Shown piece after piece: positions 1 through 7,373 of a stretch of DNA of 22,730 bases. The DNA is from KBS-96 sp049585195 (GTDB taxonomy: Bacteria > Acidobacteriota > Terriglobia > Bryobacterales > Bryobacteraceae). The position numbers and the translations under genes are program-made. The notes beneath the pieces are model-generated. The model was not told where the DNA came from. It ran no database searches and saw only the letters and a list, made by a program, of their open reading frames with translations. The stretch is from positions 1 through 22,730 of the forward strand of contig JBAUZG010000069.1 in NCBI GenBank assembly GCA_049585195.1. The letters run 5' to 3'. Within the stretch, counting starts at the first letter, position 1, and each line of letters opens with the position of its first letter.

Positions 1-230
1 GCGCCCTTATAAATGCCGTTATCCGGGGTCACTTTGTCGGCGGAATTGTCCTCCACCAGGTCGTAAACCTTTGAGAACTGGCTCAGACTGGCGTTGACTT
101 CTTCATCCGAGCTGCCGCCCGGCGCCGTAGAACTCCGCGATTGGCCACTCGAGCCGAGCAATCCTCCCGCTAGGGCACCGCCCAAAATAAGTGCAGGAAC
201 TATAATGAATGCGCGCTGCTGGGCTGCCAT
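1..230 (-). CDS. S41 C-terminal processing protease, second tandem copy (N-terminus only)
   Basis: This is the first 76 codons of a gene that leaves the window at its left edge. It starts at an ATG (228-230) behind GGGAGG, 4 nt away. The product opens with a short basic n-region and a hydrophobic segment (about residues 7-26), which suggests an inner-membrane anchor or signal peptide. It continues into the N-terminal helix of a CtpA-type protease, with SDEEVNASLSQFSKVYDLVE visible. It matches the start of the complete protease at 320-1933 almost residue for residue (differences such as Q5/R5, G18/C18, S50/N50), and the DNA identity extends into the leader and -10 region. This indicates a tandem duplication. 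The catalytic domain lies outside the window, so whether this copy is intact cannot be told. Confidence 0.88.
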   Translation of the reverse strand, partial: MAAQQRAFIIVPALILGGALAGGLLGSSGQSRSSTAPGGSSDEEVNASLSQFSKVYDLVEDNSADKVTPDNGIYKG

Positions 231-254
231 CAAGCCTCCCGAAGTCTCGTTTCC

Positions 255-260
255 AGTATA
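255..260 (-). promoter_or_regulatory. Putative -10 box of the left S41 gene
   Basis: On the minus strand TATACT lies 24 nt before the ATG at 230, inside a 16-base block (TTCAGCCGTCTATACT) that also precedes the other S41 copy. No convincing -35 box is seen. Conservation between the copies supports function but could also just reflect the duplication. Confidence 0.4.
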
Positions 261-319
261 GACGGCTGAAAAGTGTCCCCCGGTTTTCAGCCCGCAACGT
301 GGCGCATCGCGCTGCGCTC

Positions 320-1933
320 TTACTTTCGGCTCGCCCGAATCACTTCGGAGTGGCTCTTCATTCTGGCCAGCAGGTCGGCGGCTTTCGGTAACGCCTGAAT
401 CGCTTTCTGCACTTCCGGGTCTTCGGTTACCTGCAGCTCCTTCGATTCATCCAGACTGAATGCGGTGATGTACATCTCTTGCTGAAGACGATTCCGCAGC
501 CATTCATGATTCGCCGTCCAATCGGCCTCGGTGAATTGAACTCCCTGCTTCATCAGATAGTCGTGGAAGTCGTTCATCACCTCTTCGCTCGGAGCCCAAC
601 CTTTCGGCAGCTTGGCTTCTTTCCCGCCAAAGTATCTGGCTGTAAAAGTGAAAAACGCGTTCTTCCGCAAAACACCTAATTGGAACACATTTGACTTCGG
701 CGTGTCGAAATGTTCGTCTGGCGTGATACCTCCGCCGCCATATACCACCCGTCCCAGGTCCGTCTGCTTCACGTCGGTCGAGTCTTTATTGTCGGTGTGG
801 CGGCCATAGTAATAATCCAGAAACGACATCTTGGAGTAATCGCGCTGGATCAAGCGTCCGCTTGGTGTGTAGTAGTGCTGGGTTGTGAGCGCTAAACCGG
901 TGTTGTCGCTCAGCGGAAATACTGTTTGCACTAGCCCTTTACCAAATGTCGTATCGCCCAGTATCCAGCCGCGATCGTGGTCTTGAAGCGCGCCGCTTAC
1001 GATTTCGGCGGCCGAAGCCGTGTAACGATCCACCAGCACGACAATCGGATAATTCAATCCGTACTGGCTGCCGTGGGCCAGATAAGGCTTTTCACTGTAA
1101 GCCCGGCCCTTATGTGAAACAACCACCTGCCCGCGCTGCAACCACCGCCCAGCCACGGCAACGGCTTCCGGCAGCAAACCGCCGGGATCGCCCCGCAAGT
1201 CGAGAATCAATCCCTGGACATTCTGCTCGCCGAGCTTCTTCAGGTCCGCATCGAGCTCTTCGCTTGTCGTCTCGGTGAATTGCGTGAGATCGATGTAGGC
1301 AATCGACGGTTTCACCCAGAAAGACGCGTCGATGCTGTCGCGCTTCACTTCGTCGCGGACCACGTTAAACGTAATCGGCTTCTCGACACCATCGCGCTGC
1401 ACCACAATCTGTACCTTCGTGCCTCGCGGCCCTTTTAGAAGATCTGCCACCTCGGGCGTGGTCAGGTTATCGACGCGCTTGTCATTTACCGCGACGATAA
1501 TATCGCCGGGCCGAAGCCCTGCCTTATATGCCGGCGAACCGCCGAAGGGAGCCACAACCATCGTGCGGCCAGTTTTCGGCTGCGCGCCAATCTGCATGCC
1601 GACGCCAAAATAACGGCCCTTTTGCTCTTCTCTCAGGCCCGCGAATTCCTTTGGATCGAAAAAGTTGGAATGCGGATCGAGCGTCCGGAGCATCCCCGGA
1701 ATGGCGCCCTTATAAATGCCCTTATCCGGGGTCACCTTGTCGGCGGAATTGTCCTCGACCAGGTCGTAAACCTTTGAGAACTGGTTGAGGCTGGCGTTGA
1801 CTTCTTCATCGGAACTGCCGCCTGCCGCCGTCGAAGCCTGCGATTGGCCGCTCGAGCCGAGCAGCCCTCCCGCTAGGGCACAGCCCAAGATAAATACGGG
1901 AACTACAATAAATGCGCGCCGCTGGGCTGCCAT
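320..1933 (-). CDS. S41 family C-terminal processing protease with PDZ domain
   Basis: This is a complete 537-aa periplasmic serine protease of the CtpA/Prc type, which trims or degrades exported proteins from their C-termini. The ATG at 1933 is chosen over an adjacent TTG (1936) because GGAGG sits 4 nt before it. A hydrophobic segment (about 7-27) is followed by a Ser/Gly-rich linker, an N-terminal helical region, a PDZ domain (about 104-195, with GRYFGVGMQIG and AGLRPGDIIVAVN) and the S41 core (about 205-375). The catalytic serine is S307 in TASAAEIVSGAL and the general-base lysine is K332 in FGKGLVQT. A C-terminal extension of about 150 residues follows. ILGC18 resembles a lipobox, but the tandem copy has Gly there. 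The stop lies 89 bp upstream of the second copy. Substrate unknown. Confidence 0.95.
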   Translation of the reverse strand: MAAQRRAFIVVPVFILGCALAGGLLGSSGQSQASTAAGGSSDEEVNASLNQFSKVYDLVEDNSADKVTPDKGIYKGAIPGMLRTLDPHSNFFDPKEFAGLREEQKGRYFGVGMQIGAQPKTGRTMVVAPFGGSPAYKAGLRPGDIIVAVNDKRVDNLTTPEVADLLKGPRGTKVQIVVQRDGVEKPITFNVVRDEVKRDSIDASFWVKPSIAYIDLTQFTETTSEELDADLKKLGEQNVQGLILDLRGDPGGLLPEAVAVAGRWLQRGQVVVSHKGRAYSEKPYLAHGSQYGLNYPIVVLVDRYTASAAEIVSGALQDHDRGWILGDTTFGKGLVQTVFPLSDNTGLALTTQHYYTPSGRLIQRDYSKMSFLDYYYGRHTDNKDSTDVKQTDLGRVVYGGGGITPDEHFDTPKSNVFQLGVLRKNAFFTFTARYFGGKEAKLPKGWAPSEEVMNDFHDYLMKQGVQFTEADWTANHEWLRNRLQQEMYITAFSLDESKELQVTEDPEVQKAIQALPKAADLLARMKSHSEVIRASRK

Positions 1934-1956
1934 CAAACCTCCAGGGATTCCCTTTT

Positions 1957-1962
1957 AGTATA
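1957..1962 (-). promoter_or_regulatory. Putative -10 box of the complete S41 gene
   Basis: TATACT on the minus strand lies 23 nt before the ATG at 1933, in the same 16-base context as at 255-260. Possible -35 elements (such as AAGACA with a 19-bp spacer) are weak. If used, the 5' leader would be only about 16 nt. Confidence 0.4.
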
Positions 1963-2021
1963 GACGGCTGAACCGCTTGCTTGTCTTGAGCCGGACGAAA
2001 ATCGGCGGAACTTTCGCCCTA

Positions 2022-3053
2022 TCATTGCGTCGAGGTTTGCCCGCCGGCCGGCACGAAGTCATAGCCCGGCTTCAATTCACAGCGGTAGATCCGCGTCTTG
2101 CTGGCCGACATCTCGACACTGCATGCCGCCCACGATAGAATCAGCTCGGGTCCGAGCGGAAACACAATCTCTTGTCCATTCACGTCCGCTTCAATGCTCG
2201 GACCCTCAGCCCCGGGCGGCAGCGTGAAGTTCATGGCCGGTCCGAATATTACCGGATACGCGTACCGGATCATGTCCGCGACTTGAGAATGGATCACCTC
2301 TGCTTCTACCAGAAACGTCGCGGTGCCCGACCAGTCTCGTGCAGAAACCTTCACGTACCTCGAGTTACCCGAAAGCACGGCGGGCTCGATCTGCGTAAAC
2401 GAGCAGGGGCCGGCGATGCAGGAGACCCGTACGTTCTGTAACTCGTTCCCTTCCTCGGCATCCAGTGTGGTAGAGCCGATGCTCGCCTTCCACATCCCGT
2501 CAGGGGAGCACGGCTGCCTGCCCTGGCAAGGCACATTCGCGCGATTCTCAACTTCGAACGGTTTGACCAAAACCCCTACCGTCATTGTGTTCTGAACCTT
2601 CACTGAATATCTGACGCGGACGTCGTTCTTTATCTTCACGTCAGGACGATTGGGCTTCTCGACCGCCGGTGTGGCCTCGGGTTGCAATCGCGCGATCACA
2701 ATCTGCCCCTGCGGATACTCGGTTATCTCGATTGGCTTGTAATCCGGATGGCTAAAGCGCAAGTTCACCGTCTGCCCCGGCTTTATTCCGGGCCGCAGCG
2801 TCACCCGGAACAAACCTGATGCATTCGATTTCGTCTCCGCATACGACATTCCGCCCGTGACCGACACGACGGCATCTTCAATCGGCACCTGTTTGCGCGG
2901 GTCGGAATCCTGCCGCAGAACCGCGCCTTCGAGCGCCACCGGCGTAACGCGCGAAAACCGGATTTTGCCTGTGCGGATTAAATAGATACCAATGCCCGCC
3001 GCCACCGCAAGTATGGCTGTCAAGCCCAATGAAATCTTTAGCGGTCGTGTCAT
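2022..3053 (-). CDS. Membrane-anchored protein with carboxypeptidase regulatory-like domain
   Basis: A 343-aa protein. A short basic N-terminus (MTRPLK) and one transmembrane helix (about 8-26) anchor it, with the rest probably periplasmic. Residues about 40-125 look like a carboxypeptidase regulatory-like beta-sandwich (a GAVLR start, then P-IEDAVVSVTGG, SNASGLFRVTLRPG and FSHPDYKPIEI). These domains usually stabilise or bind rather than catalyse. The C-terminal 200 residues are unrecognised and beta-rich, with six cysteines (176, 182, 212, 217, 311, 324); an even number fits disulfides outside the cytoplasm. No catalytic motif is visible. The start is the only plausible ATG and has no clear Shine-Dalgarno sequence. 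The gene diverges from 3129 across a 75-bp gap and its stop is 88 bp from the S41 start. Function unknown. Confidence 0.8.
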   Translation of the reverse strand: MTRPLKISLGLTAILAVAAGIGIYLIRTGKIRFSRVTPVALEGAVLRQDSDPRKQVPIEDAVVSVTGGMSYAETKSNASGLFRVTLRPGIKPGQTVNLRFSHPDYKPIEITEYPQGQIVIARLQPEATPAVEKPNRPDVKIKNDVRVRYSVKVQNTMTVGVLVKPFEVENRANVPCQGRQPCSPDGMWKASIGSTTLDAEEGNELQNVRVSCIAGPCSFTQIEPAVLSGNSRYVKVSARDWSGTATFLVEAEVIHSQVADMIRYAYPVIFGPAMNFTLPPGAEGPSIEADVNGQEIVFPLGPELILSWAACSVEMSASKTRIYRCELKPGYDFVPAGGQTSTQ

Positions 3054-3128
3054 TCAGCTTTATGAGTGATTTTATGATGCCGGTTCTCTGTCTCATCAAC
3101 CGCCTGGCCAATCGTCTACATTAATGGG

Positions 3129-4514
3129 TTGGACGCTCACGATCTCGAACCGCATCGGCCATCCCGCCGAAGTCTGCTGCGGCGGTTGCTCCAGACCGGC
3201 GCCGGTGTGCCTCTGATTGAAACTGCAACCTTCGCGAGCGGTCAGGCGCCTGCGACTCAATCGCCTCCCGCGAACCCGCCCAAACCCGCCCCTCCTTCGC
3301 CCAAACCCACGCCTCCGAAGACGCAGGGCCTCTCTCAGGAGGATGACCAGTTTCTCGAAGAGCTCGAAAAAGCTAATTTCCAGTTTTTCTGGGAGCAGTC
3401 CGATCCCGATACCGGGCTCGTGAAGGACAGATGCAATGCCCGCAGTCCCGACAACACCAAGGTGGCAAGTATCGCCGCCACCGGCTTTGGCCTCACAGCC
3501 CTGTGCATCGGCCATCAACGCGGTTACGTCCCGCTTACCGAAGCTCGCAACCGTGTTCTTACCGCCTTGCGCTTCCTGTGGAAGAAAATGCCCACGCATC
3601 GCGGCTTCTACTATCACTGGGCCGACGTCAAAACCGGCGAGCGGGTTTGGGATGCTGAAGTTTCTTCCATCGATACCGCCATGCTGCTGTGCGGCGTGCT
3701 CACCTGCCGCCAGCATTTTCGGCATTATGAAATCACCCATCTTGCTTACGAAATTTTCAATCGCGTCGAATGGACCTGGCTATCGGAAGACACCGCTCTG
3801 CTCTCTCATGGTTGGTCGCCAGTTGGCGGTTTCTTGCCCTACCGTTGGGATCTCTATAGCGAATTGATGATGATGTACCTTCTCGGCATAGGCTCCAGCT
3901 CTCACCCGCTGCCCCCCGATACCTGGGACGCCTGGAAGCGAGTCACGTTTGAATACGATGGCCTTCGCTACATCGGCTCCTACGCGCCCTTGTTCGTTCA
4001 CCAGTACTCCCAGGCCTGGTTCGATTTTCGCGGCCTTCGCGACAAGTATGCCGATTACTTCCGGAATTCGATGATCGCAACCGAGGCCCATCGGTTGTTC
4101 TGTCTGGAATTGTCGAAGCAGTTCCCCGATTACAGTAATGATCTATGGGGCATCACCGCTTCCGATTCGGCACACGGTTACGTCGTGTGGGGTGGTCCAC
4201 CTGAAATGGGACCGATCGACGGTACCGTCGTCCCTAGCGCGCCTGGAGGATCGCTCCCATTTCTCCCCGCGCCCACGCTTCGCGTGCTCGAAAACATCAA
4301 AAACAAATACAGTCCCAACGCCTGGTGTAAGTATGGCTTCGTCAACGCCTTCAACCCGCTAACAAACTGGTATGACACCGACGTGGTTGGCATCGACACC
4401 GGCATCACCATGCTGATGGCGGAAAACCTGCGAACAGGCTTTGTCTGGAACACTTTTATGAAGAACCGTGAAGCGGAAGTCGCGCTGCAGCGCGCCGGAT
4501 TTGCGAGCTACTGA
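3129..4514 (+). CDS. Glucoamylase-like protein (PF10091 type), Tat-exported
   Basis: A 461-aa protein. The N-terminus carries a twin-arginine motif (PSRRSLLRR, R13-R14) followed by a modestly hydrophobic stretch and a Pro-rich linker (about 40-65). The catalytic-type domain begins near residue 70 (EDDQFLEELEKANFQFFWEQ). It continues with DPDTGLVKDR, SIAATGFGLTAL, RGFYYHWAD, DAEVSSIDTAMLLCGVL, YSELMMMYLLGIGS, LFVHQYSQAWFDFRG, LWGITASDS and a late GIDTGITMLMAENL. This order is typical of the glucoamylase-like (alpha/alpha)6-barrel family, which hydrolyses or processes glucans; the true substrate is unknown. There is no in-frame ATG before the Tat motif: TTG at 3129 is the most plausible start (ATT at 3120 is the alternative) and no clear Shine-Dalgarno sequence is seen. 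The last codons overlap the convergent hydrolase gene by 7 bp. Confidence 0.88.
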   Translation: MDAHDLEPHRPSRRSLLRRLLQTGAGVPLIETATFASGQAPATQSPPANPPKPAPPSPKPTPPKTQGLSQEDDQFLEELEKANFQFFWEQSDPDTGLVKDRCNARSPDNTKVASIAATGFGLTALCIGHQRGYVPLTEARNRVLTALRFLWKKMPTHRGFYYHWADVKTGERVWDAEVSSIDTAMLLCGVLTCRQHFRHYEITHLAYEIFNRVEWTWLSEDTALLSHGWSPVGGFLPYRWDLYSELMMMYLLGIGSSSHPLPPDTWDAWKRVTFEYDGLRYIGSYAPLFVHQYSQAWFDFRGLRDKYADYFRNSMIATEAHRLFCLELSKQFPDYSNDLWGITASDSAHGYVVWGGPPEMGPIDGTVVPSAPGGSLPFLPAPTLRVLENIKNKYSPNAWCKYGFVNAFNPLTNWYDTDVVGIDTGITMLMAENLRTGFVWNTFMKNREAEVALQRAGFASY

Positions 4515-6457
4515 CCGCCCTGCGTGTTCATCACGTAATTCCACTCTTTCGAAGCCCGCTCGCGCAGCCGCGGCACATCTTCTTCGAGAAGAAAACCAGC
4601 TCTCACGAGTTCTTGTGCCGCATCCGAAATCCGATTCAGGTATTCTCCCTCGCTTCGATACCGTTCCTCGATCGAAAGCCGCGGATCGTGCCGCGTCAAT
4701 CGATCACTTTTCGTCCTCGCAAACGGTATGAAGGACCCCACCATGCTGAACATCTCATCCGGCGCGCCAATTGAAGAATTTCGCAAGTTCCACCCTGTAT
4801 ACGTCGCGAGCGGCGCCACAACCTCCGGCATTCTGATGCCCGCAATCTCATTCCCGTCTTCGTTCACCTGTGGAATGAGTGTGGGGTAAGGCGGTCCCGG
4901 AACCGGCGGCTCGACGCTGAAATCAAGCCGGTACGCTTCTCGTTTATGCTTCGGAACAGAGACGCCTGGAATCTGGGGAAACGCCAGCTTGGCGAGCGGC
5001 GCCAATTGGCCGCTTTCGATGGTCGGAATCCGGGAAGGCGGCGGTTCTTCATCAGAGGAAATCCACTTCTTCATCGAAATAAGCAATGCCCGCATCGCGG
5101 CCCGGTAATCGACTGTGTCCGCTTGATTTTGTGTCGCTACTGAAGCCGGAGGAATGCTGCCTGGCCCGTGTTGGCTCCCGGCGAAAAAGAATACACGGGT
5201 TCCCGGCTGAGGCGGCACATCACGCAAACCATCCTCCGTCGTGTGGATCAGCGATGCGCAGCGCCCCCAATACTCATACGACCCGTTGCTCAAGAACAAT
5301 TTCGGCGCTGTTTTCGATTGCTCTTCTTTAGCGAGAAGCGCTTCTGTACGGAATGGCGGAAGGTCGACTGGATAAAACACATTCAGAAACGGATGTCCAT
5401 CGCGAGAGGGCTGGGCAAATCGCTCGTTAAAGCTTCCTCTTCCCGCTCCACCTACGTGTGCCCATACACCGTCGAACACCCGCCTGCCTTGCTCGTCGGC
5501 GTTGAAGCCCTCGTAAAGCAGCGTGCGCAAAAACCGGCCATCCTGGGAGATTCCAAAACCGATAGTGCGACGTGCCCGTTGATGTTCGTCGCCAAGATCC
5601 GTATACGGCCTTCCGTATTTCAGAAAAGAAACAAAATCCCGCACGGAAGCAAAGCCCAGCCCGGCGACCACAGGGTCCTTTGCGCGGTAGACAACTTCAT
5701 AGATATGCCCCGGCAAGAAACCGGAGGCCATTGTCACGTGAGTAGAATCGGTGAAGCTCCATGCCGATCGTGCGATCAATGTCCGCGCGCCATCCACCTC
5801 CTCCCGTTCGTAAAGAGCGTTCGAGGAATCTCCGCGATCGGCAACCGGATAGCCGGTCTGATTGCGATCGCCTAGCGGAATGGTGTCGACCTTCTCGTTT
5901 CCAGTCCATTCCGACCGCACCAACCCGGTGATTGCGCTTCCATGGTCGGTGATGATGGGAGACTCTAGCCTCATCAGGTGCGCCTTGGCGGGAACATCGA
6001 ACTCCCAACCAATCCAAACTAACGTGAAGCCGTGCCTCAAAAGAAATGCGTCGCCAAATTCCTGTTCGCTCTGCGGATCAAGCGAACCGTGCGCGTAGTC
6101 AAACGTGCTGAGCATCGCTTTGCCGCCGCGATTCGAAACCTCGACCAACGCCACTCCGTTCGCCCGCTTCGCATCGATTGGCTGAAGAATGTAGAAATTT
6201 GCAGAAAAAGTAACCTTGCCATTGTCTCGGGGAGCTAATCCGATGTCGGCTATCGCGCGGTTGGCAGCGGATTCGGGATCCACTGAAAACCGAACCGTTC
6301 CTTCCACGCGTTCATAACTCCCCGCCGTTCCAAATTGCCTGCCGTTTAAGACAGCGGTTCTTTGTTCGATCTTTACTGCAGTGACGGCCCCCTCGATAGT
6401 GGATATACAGAGGAAGCCGGCACTGGCAGCGCACAGGAGCCATCGCATGTGACTCAT
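4508..6457 (-). CDS. Secreted alpha/beta hydrolase-domain protein (PF20091 type)
   Basis: A 649-aa protein starting MSHMRWLLCAASAGFLCIST, a plausible signal peptide cleaved near residue 24. The body matches the large alpha/beta hydrolase-domain family of soil bacteria: VLNGRQFGTAGSYERVEGTV, then NGVALVEVSNRGGK, GFTLVWIGWEFD, the nucleophile-elbow region GISQDGRFLR (S304), EGFNADEQGRRVFDG, NGSYEYWGRCASLIHTT and the putative catalytic histidine region AGSQHGPGS (H430). These proteins are usually called esterases, but their substrates are mostly unknown. The frame stays open to a TTG at 6562, but that stretch is an intergenic inverted repeat, so the start is placed at 6457 (ATG at 6448 also possible). 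The Shine-Dalgarno sequence is weak. It converges on the glucoamylase-like gene with a 7-bp overlap. Confidence 0.88.
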   Translation of the reverse strand: MSHMRWLLCAASAGFLCISTIEGAVTAVKIEQRTAVLNGRQFGTAGSYERVEGTVRFSVDPESAANRAIADIGLAPRDNGKVTFSANFYILQPIDAKRANGVALVEVSNRGGKAMLSTFDYAHGSLDPQSEQEFGDAFLLRHGFTLVWIGWEFDVPAKAHLMRLESPIITDHGSAITGLVRSEWTGNEKVDTIPLGDRNQTGYPVADRGDSSNALYEREEVDGARTLIARSAWSFTDSTHVTMASGFLPGHIYEVVYRAKDPVVAGLGFASVRDFVSFLKYGRPYTDLGDEHQRARRTIGFGISQDGRFLRTLLYEGFNADEQGRRVFDGVWAHVGGAGRGSFNERFAQPSRDGHPFLNVFYPVDLPPFRTEALLAKEEQSKTAPKLFLSNGSYEYWGRCASLIHTTEDGLRDVPPQPGTRVFFFAGSQHGPGSIPPASVATQNQADTVDYRAAMRALLISMKKWISSDEEPPPSRIPTIESGQLAPLAKLAFPQIPGVSVPKHKREAYRLDFSVEPPVPGPPYPTLIPQVNEDGNEIAGIRMPEVVAPLATYTGWNLRNSSIGAPDEMFSMVGSFIPFARTKSDRLTRHDPRLSIEERYRSEGEYLNRISDAAQELVRAGFLLEEDVPRLRERASKEWNYVMNTQGGQ

Positions 6458-6486
6458 CGTAGCGAAGGCGCCCTTTGCCGGGCCGA

Positions 6487-6560
6487 GTGGCGCATGCTTT
6501 AGCGTGCTCTGGCCCGACTGCGGGCTTAAGCCCTCAGCGGCACGCTGAAGCGCGCGCCAC
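6487..6560. repeat. 74-bp nested inverted repeat (REP-like element)
   Basis: Two 21-nt arms (6487-6507 and 6540-6560) are complementary at 18 of 21 positions, and all three differences are transitions. The central region has its own dyad: a perfect 12-bp palindrome GGGCTTAAGCCC (6522-6533), extended by CTG...CAG (6518-6537) around one mismatch. The element lies between the hydrolase start and the upstream secreted-protein gene. It looks like a non-coding bacterial interspersed dyad; no second copy was seen here. Confidence 0.75.
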
Positions 6561-6578
6561 AATCAACTCAGGCTGGAC

Positions 6579-7034
6579 TTACTCCCCAACAGGCGTTGCG
6601 GTGACTGGTTGAACGCTGCTGGTGCTGGTAGTTGCGGGTGCGCCACCGATTTTGCTGGGCGGATTAAATTCAATTCCGAAGTTGTCACCTGGGTAATACC
6701 ATTCGCGAATCGCGGCCGACATACCGGGTTTCGTTTCATAGTAAGTGAAAACCGTCGTATCAGGCGTCTTCACCCGATAAGCGGCATTCCCTAAAAACGT
6801 TGAGACAAGATGATCGTTGTCAGCGTTAAAGATCTCGACGATTGTTCGGTCTGACTGCGAAGAAGCAAGCTGTATGATGTATTTCCCCGGAACCAGGACC
6901 ACGCCCTGAATCGAAACCGGCTCATTCACCGTAAGTCTGGTCTGCTTATTCCAATCGTCAGCCTTGGCCTTTTGAATGGCTAAACCCGTGAACAAAATAA
7001 GGCCTGAAGCCACATACATGGCAAAGCGTTTCAT
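6579..7034 (-). CDS. Small secreted beta-rich protein of unknown function
   Basis: A 151-aa product starting MKRFAMYVASGLILFTGLAI, a clear signal peptide with likely cleavage after AKA (about residue 24). The ATG at 7034 has an excellent Shine-Dalgarno sequence (GGAGGAG, complement of 7041-7047), so the longer open frame upstream is not used. The mature part opens with NKQTRLTVNEPVSIQGVVLV and continues with PGKYIIQLASSQSDRTIVEIFN, TFLGNAAYRVKTPDTTVFTY and REWYYPGDNFGIEF, alternating strands that suggest one beta-sandwich. The last 20 residues are Thr/Ser/Pro/Val-rich and probably flexible. It contains no cysteine in the mature part and no catalytic motif. It stands alone, with 121 bp to the hydrolase start and about 270 bp upstream. 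Proteins of this look are common in Acidobacteriota; no function can be assigned. Confidence 0.85.
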   Translation of the reverse strand: MKRFAMYVASGLILFTGLAIQKAKADDWNKQTRLTVNEPVSIQGVVLVPGKYIIQLASSQSDRTIVEIFNADNDHLVSTFLGNAAYRVKTPDTTVFTYYETKPGMSAAIREWYYPGDNFGIEFNPPSKIGGAPATTSTSSVQPVTATPVGE

Positions 7035-7210
7035 AATAATCTCCTCCAACCTGATCGAACATTCGTTGCCCGCGTTATTTTGCGCGAGGCTACTATGTTC
7101 TGTTCTGTGTGAGCTCCATCTCGAGCCTTTCTGCCTTTCTTCTTTTTGGCAGGTCTCTGAGCTGCTCACTTATTAATATGCTTCAATCTGCCCCGAAGTT
7201 ACGGGAAGGG

Positions 7211-7230
7211 GCCAGTTGGGTGCCACTGGC
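7211..7230. repeat. Hairpin GCCAGT/ACTGGC
   Basis: A perfect 6-bp stem (7211-7216 with 7225-7230) and 8-nt loop. It is the first of three closely spaced dyads in the 7035-7304 gap, which otherwise holds only the leader of the secreted-protein gene; no small gene or convincing promoter was seen in the rest of the gap. Confidence 0.5.
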
Positions 7231-7233
7231 GGC

Positions 7234-7264
7234 AAAACGTTACATGAATGGTACAGATGTAACG
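7234..7264 (-). terminator. Probable terminator downstream of the histidine kinase
   Basis: On the minus strand a perfect 8-bp stem (CGTTACAT, 7238-7245, with ATGTAACG, 7257-7264; 11-nt loop) is followed directly by TTTT. It lies about 40 bp past the TAA at 7305. The stem is AT-rich and the loop long, so an operator is the alternative. Confidence 0.5.
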
Positions 7265-7268
7265 AAAG

Positions 7269-7281
7269 GGGCTGGCAGCCC
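7269..7281 (-). repeat. Hairpin GGGCT/AGCCC downstream of the kinase
   Basis: A 5-bp GC-rich stem with a 3-nt loop. On the minus strand it is followed by CTTTCGTT, so it may act with the neighbouring 8-bp dyad in termination. Confidence 0.4.
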
Positions 7282-7304
7282 TCGGCAGAATCGGCGGATC
7301 TATT

Positions 7305-7373
7305 TTATTTCGACGTGAGGGCCGAGCCCGTATCCGCGAGCGCCTCCAACAGTGCCCGCAATTCAGGCGCTCA
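7305..7373 (-). other. Receiver-domain C-terminus cut off by an in-frame TGA
   Basis: After the kinase's TGA (7371-7373) the same frame stays open for 21 codons to a TAA (7305-7307). It encodes APELRALLEALADTG followed by six more residues. Read with arginine (CGA) in place of TGA, this gives KPI-R-APELRALLEAL, the usual last helix of a response-regulator receiver. A single C-to-T change, or a sequencing error, would explain it. Confidence 0.8.

Noticed and set aside
3096..3740. Open frame of 214 codons on the minus strand
   Set aside because: It is antisense to the glucoamylase-like gene and crosses the divergent intergenic gap; its translation has no family features.
5168..5875. Open frame of 235 codons on the plus strand
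   Set aside because: It is antisense to the alpha/beta hydrolase gene, whose motifs are well preserved.
6458..6562. N-terminal extension of the alpha/beta hydrolase to TTG 6562
   Set aside because: The added 35 residues come from the 74-bp inverted repeat, and the signal peptide begins at 6457.
7238..7264. GTTACAT...ATGTAAC dyad as a PadR operator
   Set aside because: PadR boxes have the arms the other way round (ATGT-N8-ACAT) and the spacing here is 11; a T-run after it favours a terminator.
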